Shown here piece after piece: positions 33,482 to 42,915 of a stretch of 64,000 nucleotides of DNA. Origin of the DNA: Phycisphaeraceae bacterium (lineage in GTDB: Bacteria > Planctomycetota > Phycisphaerae > Phycisphaerales > UBA1924); NCBI GenBank assembly GCA_019636555.1, contig JAHBXH010000001.1, forward strand, positions 682,001 to 746,000, written 5' to 3'. The notes beneath the pieces are model-generated. The model was not told where the DNA came from. It saw only the letters and a program-made list of their open reading frames with translations, and did not search any database. Numbering within the stretch: position 1 is the first letter of the stretch; every line of letters starts with the position of its first letter. Made by a program: the position numbers and the translations under genes.

Positions 33482-34327
33482 TTGAAAGGCCTCGGTGGCG
33501 GGTTGGTGGCCTGTTCGGGCAGTCGCTTGGGTTGGTTGGGGCAATGGGGTCAGGCGGGGAAAGGGGCGCAACCGGTATGCTCGCCGCTTGAGCATCCGGC
33601 TTGGTTGGCAAGCGGTATTCACGGACTTGTGGGAAAGAGGTTCTTGGCCCAGCGCAGCGCAACAGCATGGCACACGAGGCTGATCCAAGCGGAGGAAGCC
33701 CTCCGTCGAGCGCGGGAGGGCGCGACTCCGGAAGGGCTGGCGGCGCTGGATGAGGCGGCGGGACAGCTCGAGCGGTTGAAACTGGATCTGTATGCCGCGG
33801 CAGAGATGGCTGAGACGATTACGCAGCTTGATCAACTTGTGTGGAACGCGTGGAGCAAGAAGATCGCGCCGGATTCGGCGCTGACGCGCGAGGGCGCGTT
33901 CGGCCAGGCGCTGGCGCGCGTGCTTTCGGAGGGAGACAACGAGCGGCGTGTAAAGGCGCTCGATGAAGCGGAGCGTGCGCTGGCATCGACGAGGAGAATG
34001 ACGGCGGCGCTGATCGCGGCGATCGCGCAGGCGGCGGAGCGCTACGCGAGCAGGCACGTGATGCGGTTCGGCGTGGACACGATCGAGCGGGTCGCGACGG
34101 CGGAGAACGGACGAACCGGCGCGGCGCGGATCGGGAGCGCGGACGCGGCGGCGTGGCGAAAATACAAGGAATTGATGGGCGAGACAGCGGGGGCTTCGGA
34201 GGCGAACATCGAAGCGGAGATTCTGCGTGCGGTGGCCGAGTTTGCGGAGAATCTCGCGGGCACGTTCGCGAGCGCGGAGCGTGACAGCCTCTCCGCTTCG
34301 CAGCGCGACGTCGGAGGATCGCAATGA
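33482..34327 (+). CDS. Unknown helical protein preceding tssL
   Basis: Up to 281 residues. The reliable part starts near KRFLAQRSATAWHTRLIQAE and is mostly helical: GLAALDEAAGQLERLKLDLY, VLSEGDNERRVKALDEAERA, AEFAENLAGTFASAERDSLS. The first 45 residues (Gly/Trp-rich) lack protein character, so the start is uncertain: TTG 33482 is the upstream limit, and TTG or GTG codons near 33610-33650 are options. Its stop overlaps the TssL-like start by four bases (ATGA), so both are translated together. No signal peptide, membrane helix or known domain is seen. By position it is a candidate cytoplasmic partner of the TssL-TssM complex. Confidence 0.6.
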   Translation: MKGLGGGLVACSGSRLGWLGQWGQAGKGAQPVCSPLEHPAWLASGIHGLVGKRFLAQRSATAWHTRLIQAEEALRRAREGATPEGLAALDEAAGQLERLKLDLYAAAEMAETITQLDQLVWNAWSKKIAPDSALTREGAFGQALARVLSEGDNERRVKALDEAERALASTRRMTAALIAAIAQAAERYASRHVMRFGVDTIERVATAENGRTGAARIGSADAAAWRKYKELMGETAGASEANIEAEILRAVAEFAENLAGTFASAERDSLSASQRDVGGSQ

Positions 34328-35028
34328 CGCTTCTGGAACTGGTCGAGCCGATTCTGCAGCAGGTGTGCCGCCTGAACCGGCTGGCGCGGAAGGGCGCGGC
34401 GATCGACTTGACGGTTGTTCGTTCGGAATTGAGGTCGGCGCTGAACGATGCGAGGGCGCGTGCCGCGGCGGACCCGGAAGTGATGCGCGGATTCGAGACG
34501 GTCGAGCCGTCGATGCTGGTGTTTATTGATTCGAATGTGCGGGCGATGCGCGCCGGGTTTGCGGGCGTGTGGAAGCCGCTGGCGCCGGAGCGCGGGGTGG
34601 ATTCGAGCGTTCGCGTGATCGAAGAGGCGATCGAGAAGGCGCTCGCGGACAACTCGGCGGGCTCGACGGAGCGGCTCGCGGTGCTGGCGCAGATACTGGG
34701 GCTGGGCGTGCCGGGGATTTATGGGGGAAACCGCGAGGCGGGCGCGAAGAAACTGGCGGAGGTCTTGCCTCGGCTGAGCGCGGTGGCGGAGATCGATCAG
34801 ACGGAGCGCGTGTGTCCGGAGGCGTACCGCAATGTTGATACACGGAAGCTGACGCTGCCTCCGGTGAGGAGCCTGACGAGCGTCGCGATCGCGGCGGTCG
34901 GGATGATCGTGGTCGTGGTGTGCGCGTACTTCATGCTGTTTGCGCGGGCGTCGGGCGATCTGCGTTCGACGCTGCAGCAGATCAAGGAGTCGAGCGGCGG
35001 TTCGGCATCTTCGGGAGGTGCGAAGTGA
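34324..35028 (+). CDS. tssL: TssL/DotU-like membrane protein
   Basis: A 234-residue protein with the DotU layout: a cytoplasmic helical domain starting TLLELVEPILQQVCRLNRLA, a middle GLGVPGIYGGNREAGAKKLA where DotU proteins have their GF-x-G-x-Y segment, and one C-terminal transmembrane helix (SLTSVAIAAVGMIVVVVCAY) close to the end. In type VI secretion TssL is the inner-membrane partner of TssM. There is no fused peptidoglycan-binding OmpA domain. The ATG overlaps the previous stop and its own stop overlaps the tssM GTG (GTGA). Sequence identity to classic TssL is low; the call rests on layout plus the adjacent tssM. Confidence 0.72.
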   Translation: MTLLELVEPILQQVCRLNRLARKGAAIDLTVVRSELRSALNDARARAAADPEVMRGFETVEPSMLVFIDSNVRAMRAGFAGVWKPLAPERGVDSSVRVIEEAIEKALADNSAGSTERLAVLAQILGLGVPGIYGGNREAGAKKLAEVLPRLSAVAEIDQTERVCPEAYRNVDTRKLTLPPVRSLTSVAIAAVGMIVVVVCAYFMLFARASGDLRSTLQQIKESSGGSASSGGAK

Positions 35029-38000
35029 GTTCACTCCTGCTCGGTGTGTGCTTGAGCGGGGTGGGCGCGGTGCGCGGGCTCGCGGCGGGCGAGTACTCGG
35101 CTCTTTTGAGGATGATCCCGAAAGACGGGACGTTTCTCGCGGTGCTTGGGATCGGTGCGGTCGTGGTGGCGCTCGCGATCGGCGCGTTCCAGTGGTTCGT
35201 GCAGGTGCGCGACAAGGCGAAGGGTGTTCCGTTCGCGGATTTGATCAAGAACGCGGCGGGGATCGCGCCGGTGATGACCGATCCGGCGAAGCGGGCGCGG
35301 CTGGATGATCTTCGGCGGAAGTTCGATGACGGCGTGGAGAAGTTTCGCGCGGCGGGGAAGGACTTGTACAGCCTGCCGTGGTATCTGCTCGTCGGTCCGG
35401 CGGGTTCGGGAAAAACCGAGGCGCTCCGGCATTGCAACGTCGGATTCCCGCCTGGGCTGCAGGACTATCTGCAGGGTGCCGGCGGTACGTTGAACATGCA
35501 CTGGTGGTTTACGAACCACGCGGTCGTGCTCGACACGGCGGGGCGCATGTTCATGGAGGGTGGGGGCGCGGGCAGCGGCGGGGCGGAGGGTGAAGACGGG
35601 GGCGAGTGGGCAGAGTTTCTGCGCCTGCTCAAGCGGAGCAGGCCGAACGAACCTGTGAACGGGATGTTTTTAGTGATCGGCGCGGACAGTCTCATTCGCG
35701 ACAAGGCGGAGGAGATCGAGAGCAAGGCGGGGAGGATCGCGCAGCAGCTTGACACGATTCAGAGAACGCTCGACGTGCGGTTCCCGGTTTTTGTGATCAT
35801 CACGAAGTGCGATCTGATCGCCGGCTTCCGCGAGTTCTTCGACAACATTCACGATCCGAACCTGCAGCATCAGTTGCTCGGTTGGAGCAACCCGGACAAT
35901 CTGGATGCGCCCTTGCGGATCGAGCTGGTTGAAGAGCACATGAAGCAGGTGAAGCAGCGCCTGCTTTCGCGCCGGCTCGCGCTCGTTGCGGACACGACGA
36001 AGTTTGCCCAGGGAACGGGCAAGCGGATGGATGAGGTCGATGAGCTGTACGCGCTGCCGGAGAATCTGGACAAGGTTGTGCCGCGGCTGAAGCGGTATTT
36101 GGAAACGATCTTTGCGGGCGGCGAGTGGAGCCCCAAGCCGCTGTTCCTGCGAGGGATCTACTTCACGAGCTCGATGCGTGAGGGTGAGGCACTCGATCAG
36201 GATTTGGCGAAGGCGCTGGGCCTGACGCTCGACAGCTTGCCGGGCGGAAAAGTATGGGAGAAGGATCGCGCGTTCTTCCTGCGCGACGTGTTCCTGTCGA
36301 AGGCGTTCCGCGAGAAGGGGCTGGTGACGCGGGCGACCAACGTCGGGCAGGAACAGAATCGGCGCCGGATGGTTTTGATGGGTTCGGCGGTTGCCGCGGC
36401 TGTTGCGGTTCTGGGCTTTGCGATTTACGGGCAGAGCCAGCTTGGCAAGTCGATCGAGGGGCCGCGCGAATTCTGGAAGTCGGTGGGTGTTGCGGTCGGA
36501 GCCGTGCAGGCGGAGAAACCGGCGGAAACAGATCCGACTGCGCAGCCGGGGACGACACTGACCAAGGGCGACACGGCGGTGGTCGGGTACGAAGCGCCGA
36601 AGTGGGTGTACCTGGGCGATCGCGCGGACGTCGGATTGCCGGACGAGGTGACGGCGCGGGCGAAGTTGCCTGCGATCGCGACGAAGAGGGCGGAAGAGCC
36701 GGTGCGGGTGCCGATCGTGTTTTCGCCCGCGGCGGTGATGGTCGGTGCGGGCGGCGGATTCACCCAGGAGCAGCGCGCGGCGAGCGCGGCGGTGCTCGAA
36801 CGGTCGGTGTTGCTGCCCCTCGTGAACGGTGCGCGGCAGCGGATGAGTGAGAATGGACCCTGGGATTCGCGCGCGACGGCGGCGCTGGCGGAGTTGATGA
36901 GGCTGGAGTCGCTGAAGCTCGGGCTCGCGCCGGCGGGCGGGCCGCGGGCGGCGCTGATCGATCTCAAGGCGCTGTTCGCGTATGTACTGGATGGGAAGCC
37001 GGCGCCGGAAGAGCTCGGCGCGTGGCAGAACGCGATCGATTCGACATACAAGATCGGGGCCGCGTCGGAAGGAAAACTGTCGTGGCCGCCGGCGAGTCTG
37101 GAGACGGGTGATGTGGCGTCGCTGCGAGCAATCCGCGAGGGGCTCGAGCGGTTCGCGGGATCGTGGGGGCAGCGGGCGCGGGGAGACGAGTTCGCGCTCG
37201 GGCGGCTCTCGCTCGTTGCGGAGTCGCTGGCGACATTCAGGTCGGAAGAAGCGAAACTGATGAGCCTGCGCGGCATGCCGGACGCGGAAGGGAAGCCGAC
37301 GGCGATCGTGCAGACGACGGCGGAATTGGATTCGTTCACGGGCGATGCGCGGGCGAGGCTTGACGCGATGGCGACGGCGGCGAGCAAGTGCGATTCGCTG
37401 CTGGCGGGGATGAAGATGAATCCGTCGGAACTCGGCGCGAGCATCGAGCAGACCAAGCGCGAGGCGATCGACCAGATCAACGGCGAGTATGCGATGTTGC
37501 TGTCGCAGCTGCCGGTGCTGGGTGAGGGCGAGACGAACGAGCCGCAGGCGATCGCGGAGATCAGGCAGTTGATCGGAGCGCGGCGCGAGAGCGCAGAGAA
37601 GGCGGTCGATCAGGCGGCGGCGAGAGTCGGAACTTCTTTGTCTGCGGTCATGCCGCTGGCGGCGCCGGGCCCGGGCGGGAGAGAGAGCGAACTGGCGTAT
37701 CGAGTCCGGCTCGATGCGTATCAGCGTGGCGCGAAGGACTTGTTCGATCGGGAATTGCAGACGGGCGACGCGGACTGGTACGGGCTTTCGGAGCGTTTTC
37801 AGAAGCTCGATGGGCAGACGGATCGGGCGAGCGCGGATATTGACTCGATCGTTCGGGGGCTTGCGGATGCATCGGCGCGGACGATGGTCGGGGGCGTGGC
37901 AAAGACGTTTGTGAGGACGGCGCGTGCCGCGGGAGCGTCGGAGATCTTGAGCGGGTTCCTTGCGAAGCTGCCGGACACTTCGGACGGCGTGGCGAATGCG

Positions 38001-39494
38001 GTGGAGGGGATCGCGAAATCGAAGGGCGTGAAGCCGTTTGCGAAGCCGACGATTCCGATGACGGATTTGCAGGGCGGGGAGATCGCGACGAAGTTTTCGT
38101 CCGCGGCGGCGGGGATCGTTCTGGCCGGTCTGACGCGCGCCGAATCGGAGCTTTCATCGGCGGGCCAGGGCGGCGCGGCGGTCATCGACCGCGACCGGTT
38201 GCTCAACGAGGTGAAATCGCGAGGGCGCGGTCTTGAGGATTACGCGCGGGCGTATGCGGGCGTGTGGGCGAGCGGGGTTGTGCGCGAGATGTCGCTGAGC
38301 GAATCGCTGCAGGCGTGGGACAAGCTCGGTCCGGCGATGACGGCGGGGCTTGACAAGGCGGCGGCGGCGACCGCGCCGATGAGACAGGTTGCGACCGCGG
38401 CACTCGATGCCGTGGAGCCGCTGCCGGCGAGCGTGAAGAGCGCGCCGGAGAACAAGGCGGCGATCGAACGGCTGCAACAGACCGTGAAGAGCTTGTCGGA
38501 TGAGGGAGAGATGCGCCGACGAGGAGATGCGCTGAACGCGCTCGTGCCGCTTGGGGCGCTTGATTGGCGGAAAGCGCGGTCGGCGTTGCTTGTGCAGGGT
38601 TCGGGGCAGGCGCGGCTGGATGCGCTGGCGGAGCTGGCAGGAACGGGCCCGCGGGATATTTTCGGCGAGAGCGTGGCGATCGGGATTCTGCGGTCGCTTC
38701 GGGCGCAGTATGAGCCGGCGGCGCGCGAGGCGCTCGATGTGCTCAAGGCGTCGGACAAGTGGCCGTTGTCGCGGTCGGGCGATGTTGCAAAGCCGCTGGA
38801 TGAAGCGGGATTGCTGCGGGCGCTTGGCGCGGCGGACTTGCTCGCGGCGCCGGGCACTGTTCCGAATGATGTTTCGGGCGAATTGAAGGATCTGATTCAG
38901 GATCTGCGCGGGAGGCGCGTGCTGACGGATCAGCAGAGGCAGCGCGTGGATCGGATCCAGGCGGTTGCGTCGGCGCTTGGGAACGGGCTGGAACAGAAGC
39001 AGCCGGTGACTGTGTCGATGGTCCCGGTGTGGAGCCGCCGCGACGTAGAGGCGCTGCCCCCGCTTTCGAGTTCGGGCGTGAGCAGCGCGGGCGATGTGAT
39101 CGAGTGGTTCGAGCAGATGGAGATTGTGCGGGATGGGGAGGGGCCGGGCCCGCGGATCGCGCTGCGCGGGATCGATGCGGCGCGAGCGGCGGAACTGGTG
39201 AAGCAATTGTCGATGACAAGCCCGGGGCCGGGCGTGACGATCCGGTTCTTCCGGAATCTGGGAGATTCGGCTCCTGCAGGCGAATCTCGCATCGCCGGAC
39301 CGTGGACCGCCGCCGTGATCGCGCTCCAGCCGGGCGCAAAGCAGGCGGCGCCCGGAGGAAACTCGTGGGTGGTGCCGCTGCCGGTTGTCGAGCTTGAGAC
39401 CAAGCAGACGTATCACCTGTGGATGAACGTGACGTTTTCGTCGCCGATGCCGAAACCGGAAGAGTGGCCGAGCGCGACGAGTTGGCCCAAGTGA
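35025..39494 (+). CDS. tssM: TssM/IcmF-like membrane protein
   Basis: A 1489-residue protein, longer than usual (1150-1300). A helix near residues 38-60 (FLAVLGIGAVVVALAIGAFQ) leads to a cytoplasmic NTPase domain with Walker A GPAGSGKTE at about 125-133, VVLDTAGRMF, and VFVIITKCDLIAGF. A further transmembrane helix lies near residue 450 (MVLMGSAVAAAVAVLGFAIY). The long periplasmic part is Ala/Glu-rich and helical, and the last 150 residues form the beta-type IcmF C-terminus with IAGPWTAAVIALQPGAKQ. GTG 35025 is chosen: GGGAGG precedes it by six bases and it overlaps the tssL stop. In type VI systems TssM spans the envelope and contacts TssJ. NTPase motif and layout make the family call firm. 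Confidence 0.88.
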   Translation: MSSLLLGVCLSGVGAVRGLAAGEYSALLRMIPKDGTFLAVLGIGAVVVALAIGAFQWFVQVRDKAKGVPFADLIKNAAGIAPVMTDPAKRARLDDLRRKFDDGVEKFRAAGKDLYSLPWYLLVGPAGSGKTEALRHCNVGFPPGLQDYLQGAGGTLNMHWWFTNHAVVLDTAGRMFMEGGGAGSGGAEGEDGGEWAEFLRLLKRSRPNEPVNGMFLVIGADSLIRDKAEEIESKAGRIAQQLDTIQRTLDVRFPVFVIITKCDLIAGFREFFDNIHDPNLQHQLLGWSNPDNLDAPLRIELVEEHMKQVKQRLLSRRLALVADTTKFAQGTGKRMDEVDELYALPENLDKVVPRLKRYLETIFAGGEWSPKPLFLRGIYFTSSMREGEALDQDLAKALGLTLDSLPGGKVWEKDRAFFLRDVFLSKAFREKGLVTRATNVGQEQNRRRMVLMGSAVAAAVAVLGFAIYGQSQLGKSIEGPREFWKSVGVAVGAVQAEKPAETDPTAQPGTTLTKGDTAVVGYEAPKWVYLGDRADVGLPDEVTARAKLPAIATKRAEEPVRVPIVFSPAAVMVGAGGGFTQEQRAASAAVLERSVLLPLVNGARQRMSENGPWDSRATAALAELMRLESLKLGLAPAGGPRAALIDLKALFAYVLDGKPAPEELGAWQNAIDSTYKIGAASEGKLSWPPASLETGDVASLRAIREGLERFAGSWGQRARGDEFALGRLSLVAESLATFRSEEAKLMSLRGMPDAEGKPTAIVQTTAELDSFTGDARARLDAMATAASKCDSLLAGMKMNPSELGASIEQTKREAIDQINGEYAMLLSQLPVLGEGETNEPQAIAEIRQLIGARRESAEKAVDQAAARVGTSLSAVMPLAAPGPGGRESELAYRVRLDAYQRGAKDLFDRELQTGDADWYGLSERFQKLDGQTDRASADIDSIVRGLADASARTMVGGVAKTFVRTARAAGASEILSGFLAKLPDTSDGVANAVEGIAKSKGVKPFAKPTIPMTDLQGGEIATKFSSAAAGIVLAGLTRAESELSSAGQGGAAVIDRDRLLNEVKSRGRGLEDYARAYAGVWASGVVREMSLSESLQAWDKLGPAMTAGLDKAAAATAPMRQVATAALDAVEPLPASVKSAPENKAAIERLQQTVKSLSDEGEMRRRGDALNALVPLGALDWRKARSALLVQGSGQARLDALAELAGTGPRDIFGESVAIGILRSLRAQYEPAAREALDVLKASDKWPLSRSGDVAKPLDEAGLLRALGAADLLAAPGTVPNDVSGELKDLIQDLRGRRVLTDQQRQRVDRIQAVASALGNGLEQKQPVTVSMVPVWSRRDVEALPPLSSSGVSSAGDVIEWFEQMEIVRDGEGPGPRIALRGIDAARAAELVKQLSMTSPGPGVTIRFFRNLGDSAPAGESRIAGPWTAAVIALQPGAKQAAPGGNSWVVPLPVVELETKQTYHLWMNVTFSSPMPKPEEWPSATSWPK

Positions 39495-39585
39495 GCACGC
39501 GTGATCGGATGAACGAGAGTCTGCGGCGTGAGAGTTCCGGGGGCGTTTTGAGGTTGGGGAAAGCGCGGAGGCCCGAGCAGCACGG

Positions 39586-40590
39586 ATGCTGAAGAAGTTC
39601 TCTCAATGGCTCGGTGGGCTGGCGACGACAGCGCAAGGAGGCGGTGCGCCGTGCGCTCAGCTGTGCTTGTTCGGTAAGCATCCCGGTTGGGATGATCACA
39701 TGCAGGATTTCGGGCTGAACACCGAGCGGCTGGTGGAGGTTCGCCGGACGCTGTATGCGGAAGGGATCGCGGGGAATATCGATAACGGCGCATGGGAAAA
39801 GATGGGCGCGGCGGCGATCCCGGGTTTCGATCACGCGTTTGTGTGGCGATTCAAAGGAGATGAGTTTGTATTCGGGCGGCTGTGGGCGAGCAGCGATGCG
39901 CGGGGACGGAAGAAGTATCCGATGGTGGCGTGCGTGCATGCGCGCGGGCACGAATTGAGTCGGATGGCGCCGCTGGCGTCGGAGTCGGTGACGCGGGCGA
40001 TGGAGGGATGCAGGCAGGAGCGCGATGCGCAGGCGGTGCGATCGGTCTTTTTGCGGGAGAGTGAGGGGCTTTCGGCGCGGGCTTCGGCGATCGGAACGGA
40101 AGGAAATGAACGGTTCGACCGCGCTTGCCGCCGAACGCTGGCCGAGGATGCGGAATTGAGCGCGGGAGAGGCGATCCCGATGGTGCGTGCCGCGTATTCG
40201 CTGCACCGGGAAGCGGAGCCTGCGCTGAAGCGCGGCGCGGCGCAATCTTCCCGGGGCGTACAGATGAGGCTGCCGCCGGTGCGGGGAATGGGGATCGGCG
40301 GGAGCGCGTGGGCGTGGACCGCGTCGGCGCTTGATCTGCTGCATGTGCCGACGGGCGTGCCGGACGGAACATTGGCGATCGAAGCGATCGGAAATGGTGC
40401 TTCCTGGGTGGATCTGTTGATCGGTCGCGTCTCGTCGCCCGAACTCGTGTGTCTGCGCGCTTCGCCGGGTGCGGTTCCTCTCACAACCGACGTGCCTTTC
40501 AACATCGAAGCGGCGTTTGCCGATCGCGTTCGATCCAGAGTCGCGATGTGGCGTTCGGATGCGCAGGAAAGGACCGGCGCGAAAGGCTGA
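39586..40590 (+). CDS. tagF: TagF-like type VI secretion regulator
   Basis: A 334-residue protein. The N-terminal third is a TagF domain: AQLCLFGKHPGWDDHMQDFG near residues 24-43, where the family has GKLPxxGDF, then GAWEKMGAAAIPGFDHAFVW and RKKYPMVACVHA. In known systems TagF is a cytoplasmic repressor that counteracts assembly of the secretion apparatus. The C-terminal part is less conserved. No signal peptide. The gene follows tssM by 91 bases. Its TGA overlaps the ATG of the outer-membrane transporter gene (TGATG), so the two are probably translated together. Confidence 0.8.
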   Translation: MLKKFSQWLGGLATTAQGGGAPCAQLCLFGKHPGWDDHMQDFGLNTERLVEVRRTLYAEGIAGNIDNGAWEKMGAAAIPGFDHAFVWRFKGDEFVFGRLWASSDARGRKKYPMVACVHARGHELSRMAPLASESVTRAMEGCRQERDAQAVRSVFLRESEGLSARASAIGTEGNERFDRACRRTLAEDAELSAGEAIPMVRAAYSLHREAEPALKRGAAQSSRGVQMRLPPVRGMGIGGSAWAWTASALDLLHVPTGVPDGTLAIEAIGNGASWVDLLIGRVSSPELVCLRASPGAVPLTTDVPFNIEAAFADRVRSRVAMWRSDAQERTGAKG

Positions 40591-42635
40591 TGCCGCGGCG
40601 AGATCCAAAATCTCCGCTCGGGTTGCATGCAGCCGTGTGGCCGACGGTGGTGGCGTTGATCATGGCCGGAGGTGTGCGCGCCGAATTGCCCTCGCAACCG
40701 TCCGATGGAAAGAGCAGCCACCTTCCGGTGGACGATCGGCCGCCTCCTGTGAAACTGACTCCGATTCCGCGGACGCTGGCGCAGCCGATCGATGAAGAGA
40801 ATCTGCCGCCGGCGGTGCCGGGTCCGGGCGAGCGGTCGTACAAGGTGAGAAAGTTCGACCTCTCGTACAAGCGGGCGCATCCGAACCTGCCGCCGATCAG
40901 CGAGCTTGAGCTGATTCCCGTCGAGCTCGCTCTGACCAAAGACGGCTACATGGCGCCGCGCGAGGGATTGCCCACGGTGGTGATCCGTGTGGGAGACACG
41001 TTCGGGGGCGTACAGACCAAGGGCGCGACGTTTTTCAATAGTGCGATCCAGGCCGTGAGTGCCGCCATCGTTGCGGAGCTTGCGCGCCGGCAGCTGATCG
41101 GGTTGTTTGTTGTGCCGGATTCGCGCGATATCGACGAGGTGACGGCGGACGATCTACGGGGGGAGGGAGAAGAAGAGAGATACGACCTGAGATTGGTGAT
41201 CTGGACGGGCGTCGTCAATCAGGTGCGCACGGTCGCGTCGGGCGATCGCGTGACGGAGAGCGATCAGCGGATCGACAATCCGATGCACGCGCGGATCCGC
41301 AAACACAGCCCGATCAAGGCGGGCGACCTGATCCGCAAGGACAAGCTGGACAATTACGCGCTGCGGCTGAACCGGTTGCCGGCGCGCCGGGTGGACGTGG
41401 CGCTCGGGCCGACGCGCGAGCCCGGCGAAGTGGTGCTGGATTATCTGGTGAGCGAGTCGAAGCCGTGGACGCTGTATGGACAGGTGTCGAACACGGGCAC
41501 GACCGAAACCAACGTGTGGCGCGAGCGCGTCGGATTTGTGCATAGCCAGTTGACGAATCACGACGACACGTTCCGGATGGATTACATCACGAGTTCTTTT
41601 TCGGATGTGAACGCGCTGAACCTTGGGTATGATCGGCCGCTCGGAGACAGCGGGGTCACGCTGCGCGGGTACAGCGGGATCAATAACTACACGGCGTCGG
41701 ATGTCGGCCTTGCGGGCGAAGACTTCACGGGCAATGGATTCACGTTTGGAGGCGAGGTTTCTGTGCTGCTGGCGCAGCGGCGCGAGTGGTTTCTCGAGGC
41801 GAGCGCGGGCGGAAGGTTCGACAACATCGCGGTGAACAACCAGGCGGTCGATCAGAAGGGGTATGCGAATATTTTCTCGCCGTATGCGGCGCTTCGGCTG
41901 ACGCGCGAGTCGGACGCGACGACGACGAAGGCGATGATCGGAGTCGAGGGGCTGGCGCCGTTCGTGACGGGCGTGCAGCAGTATCAGCTCGCGAATCTGG
42001 GCCGCTTGAACCCGGACAGCGCGTGGGCGATGCTCAAGTGGGATGTGGAGCACACGTTCTATCTGGAGCCCTTGATCAACGGGCACGCGGATGCGATCGC
42101 GCCGCCGGATACACCCGCGAACAGGAACATGACCTTGGCGCACGAGATTGTGCTGATCACGCGCGGGCAGTTCACGATGGACGACCGGCGCATGATCCCG
42201 AATACCGAGCAGGTGGCGGGCGGCGCGTACAGCGTGCGGGGCTATCCGGAGTCGGTTTCGGCCGGCGATACGGTTATTTTGGGTACGGCAGAATACCGAT
42301 TTCACTTCCCCCGGACGCTGGCGGTTCGTGACCCGACGACGACGCCGTTCATGGGACAACCGTTCCGGTGGGCGCCGCAGCAGCCGTACGGAAGGGCGGA
42401 CTGGGACCTGATCTTCCGGGCGTTTGTTGACGTGGGGCGGACCGTGAACAACAAGCGGGAGCCGTATGAGATCAACGGGACGCTCGTCGGTACCGGCGTT
42501 GGGCTGGAGTTTCTGTTCAAGCAGAATCTGAGCATCCGCGTGGATTGGGGCGTGGCGCTGTACAACTTGGAAGGCCCGACTCCGGTGGCACCCGGATACA
42601 ACCGCGTCAACTTCATTTTGACGGTGCTTTATTGA
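40590..42635 (+). CDS. Two-partner secretion transporter (FhaC/ShlB-type Omp85 protein)
   Basis: A 681-residue outer-membrane protein. ATG 40590 shares its A with the tagF stop. A signal peptide is likely (VWPTVVALIMAGGVRAELPS). A Pro-rich linker leads to POTRA-type domains (YKVRKFDLSYKRAHPNLPPI; NRLPARRVDVALGPTREPGE), then an Omp85 barrel starting near KPWTLYGQVSNTGTTETNVW. The signature VRGY tetrad of the plug loop is present at about residue 550 (GGAYSVRGYPES), and the last strand ends YNRVNFILTVLY with an aromatic C-terminus. Such proteins pass a single large exoprotein across the outer membrane; the partner gene follows. The family is clear; TpsB is the class name. Confidence 0.9.
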   Translation: MPRRDPKSPLGLHAAVWPTVVALIMAGGVRAELPSQPSDGKSSHLPVDDRPPPVKLTPIPRTLAQPIDEENLPPAVPGPGERSYKVRKFDLSYKRAHPNLPPISELELIPVELALTKDGYMAPREGLPTVVIRVGDTFGGVQTKGATFFNSAIQAVSAAIVAELARRQLIGLFVVPDSRDIDEVTADDLRGEGEEERYDLRLVIWTGVVNQVRTVASGDRVTESDQRIDNPMHARIRKHSPIKAGDLIRKDKLDNYALRLNRLPARRVDVALGPTREPGEVVLDYLVSESKPWTLYGQVSNTGTTETNVWRERVGFVHSQLTNHDDTFRMDYITSSFSDVNALNLGYDRPLGDSGVTLRGYSGINNYTASDVGLAGEDFTGNGFTFGGEVSVLLAQRREWFLEASAGGRFDNIAVNNQAVDQKGYANIFSPYAALRLTRESDATTTKAMIGVEGLAPFVTGVQQYQLANLGRLNPDSAWAMLKWDVEHTFYLEPLINGHADAIAPPDTPANRNMTLAHEIVLITRGQFTMDDRRMIPNTEQVAGGAYSVRGYPESVSAGDTVILGTAEYRFHFPRTLAVRDPTTTPFMGQPFRWAPQQPYGRADWDLIFRAFVDVGRTVNNKREPYEINGTLVGTGVGLEFLFKQNLSIRVDWGVALYNLEGPTPVAPGYNRVNFILTVLY

Positions 42636-42915
42636 GACGTTGGGGAGCGACGGCGGACGGCTGATCGGTGCGATCGTCAGAATCGGAATCGGTAATTTCT
42701 GCCGACGGCTCGTTGGCGAGCGGAGAGCTGAAGGCGCAGGTACATTGGACCGGTCGGAATCCGGCAAATCTTCAGTCTCTGACCGCCGTTTTCGCTGAGT
42801 TCTCGGGCGGAGCGGCAGAAACCCGGCTCGTTGCCGGACGTATGGGAAAGAGAAGGGGAAGCGACGGACCGAACCGCCGGGAAAGGGCGGACTTGGACGA
42901 ACGGCTCGCCGCGGC
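42636..42915. other. Spacer between the transporter and exoprotein genes
   Basis: 280 bases without a convincing gene. No clear terminator or consensus promoter is visible, so read-through from the transporter gene is possible. Confidence 0.4.
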
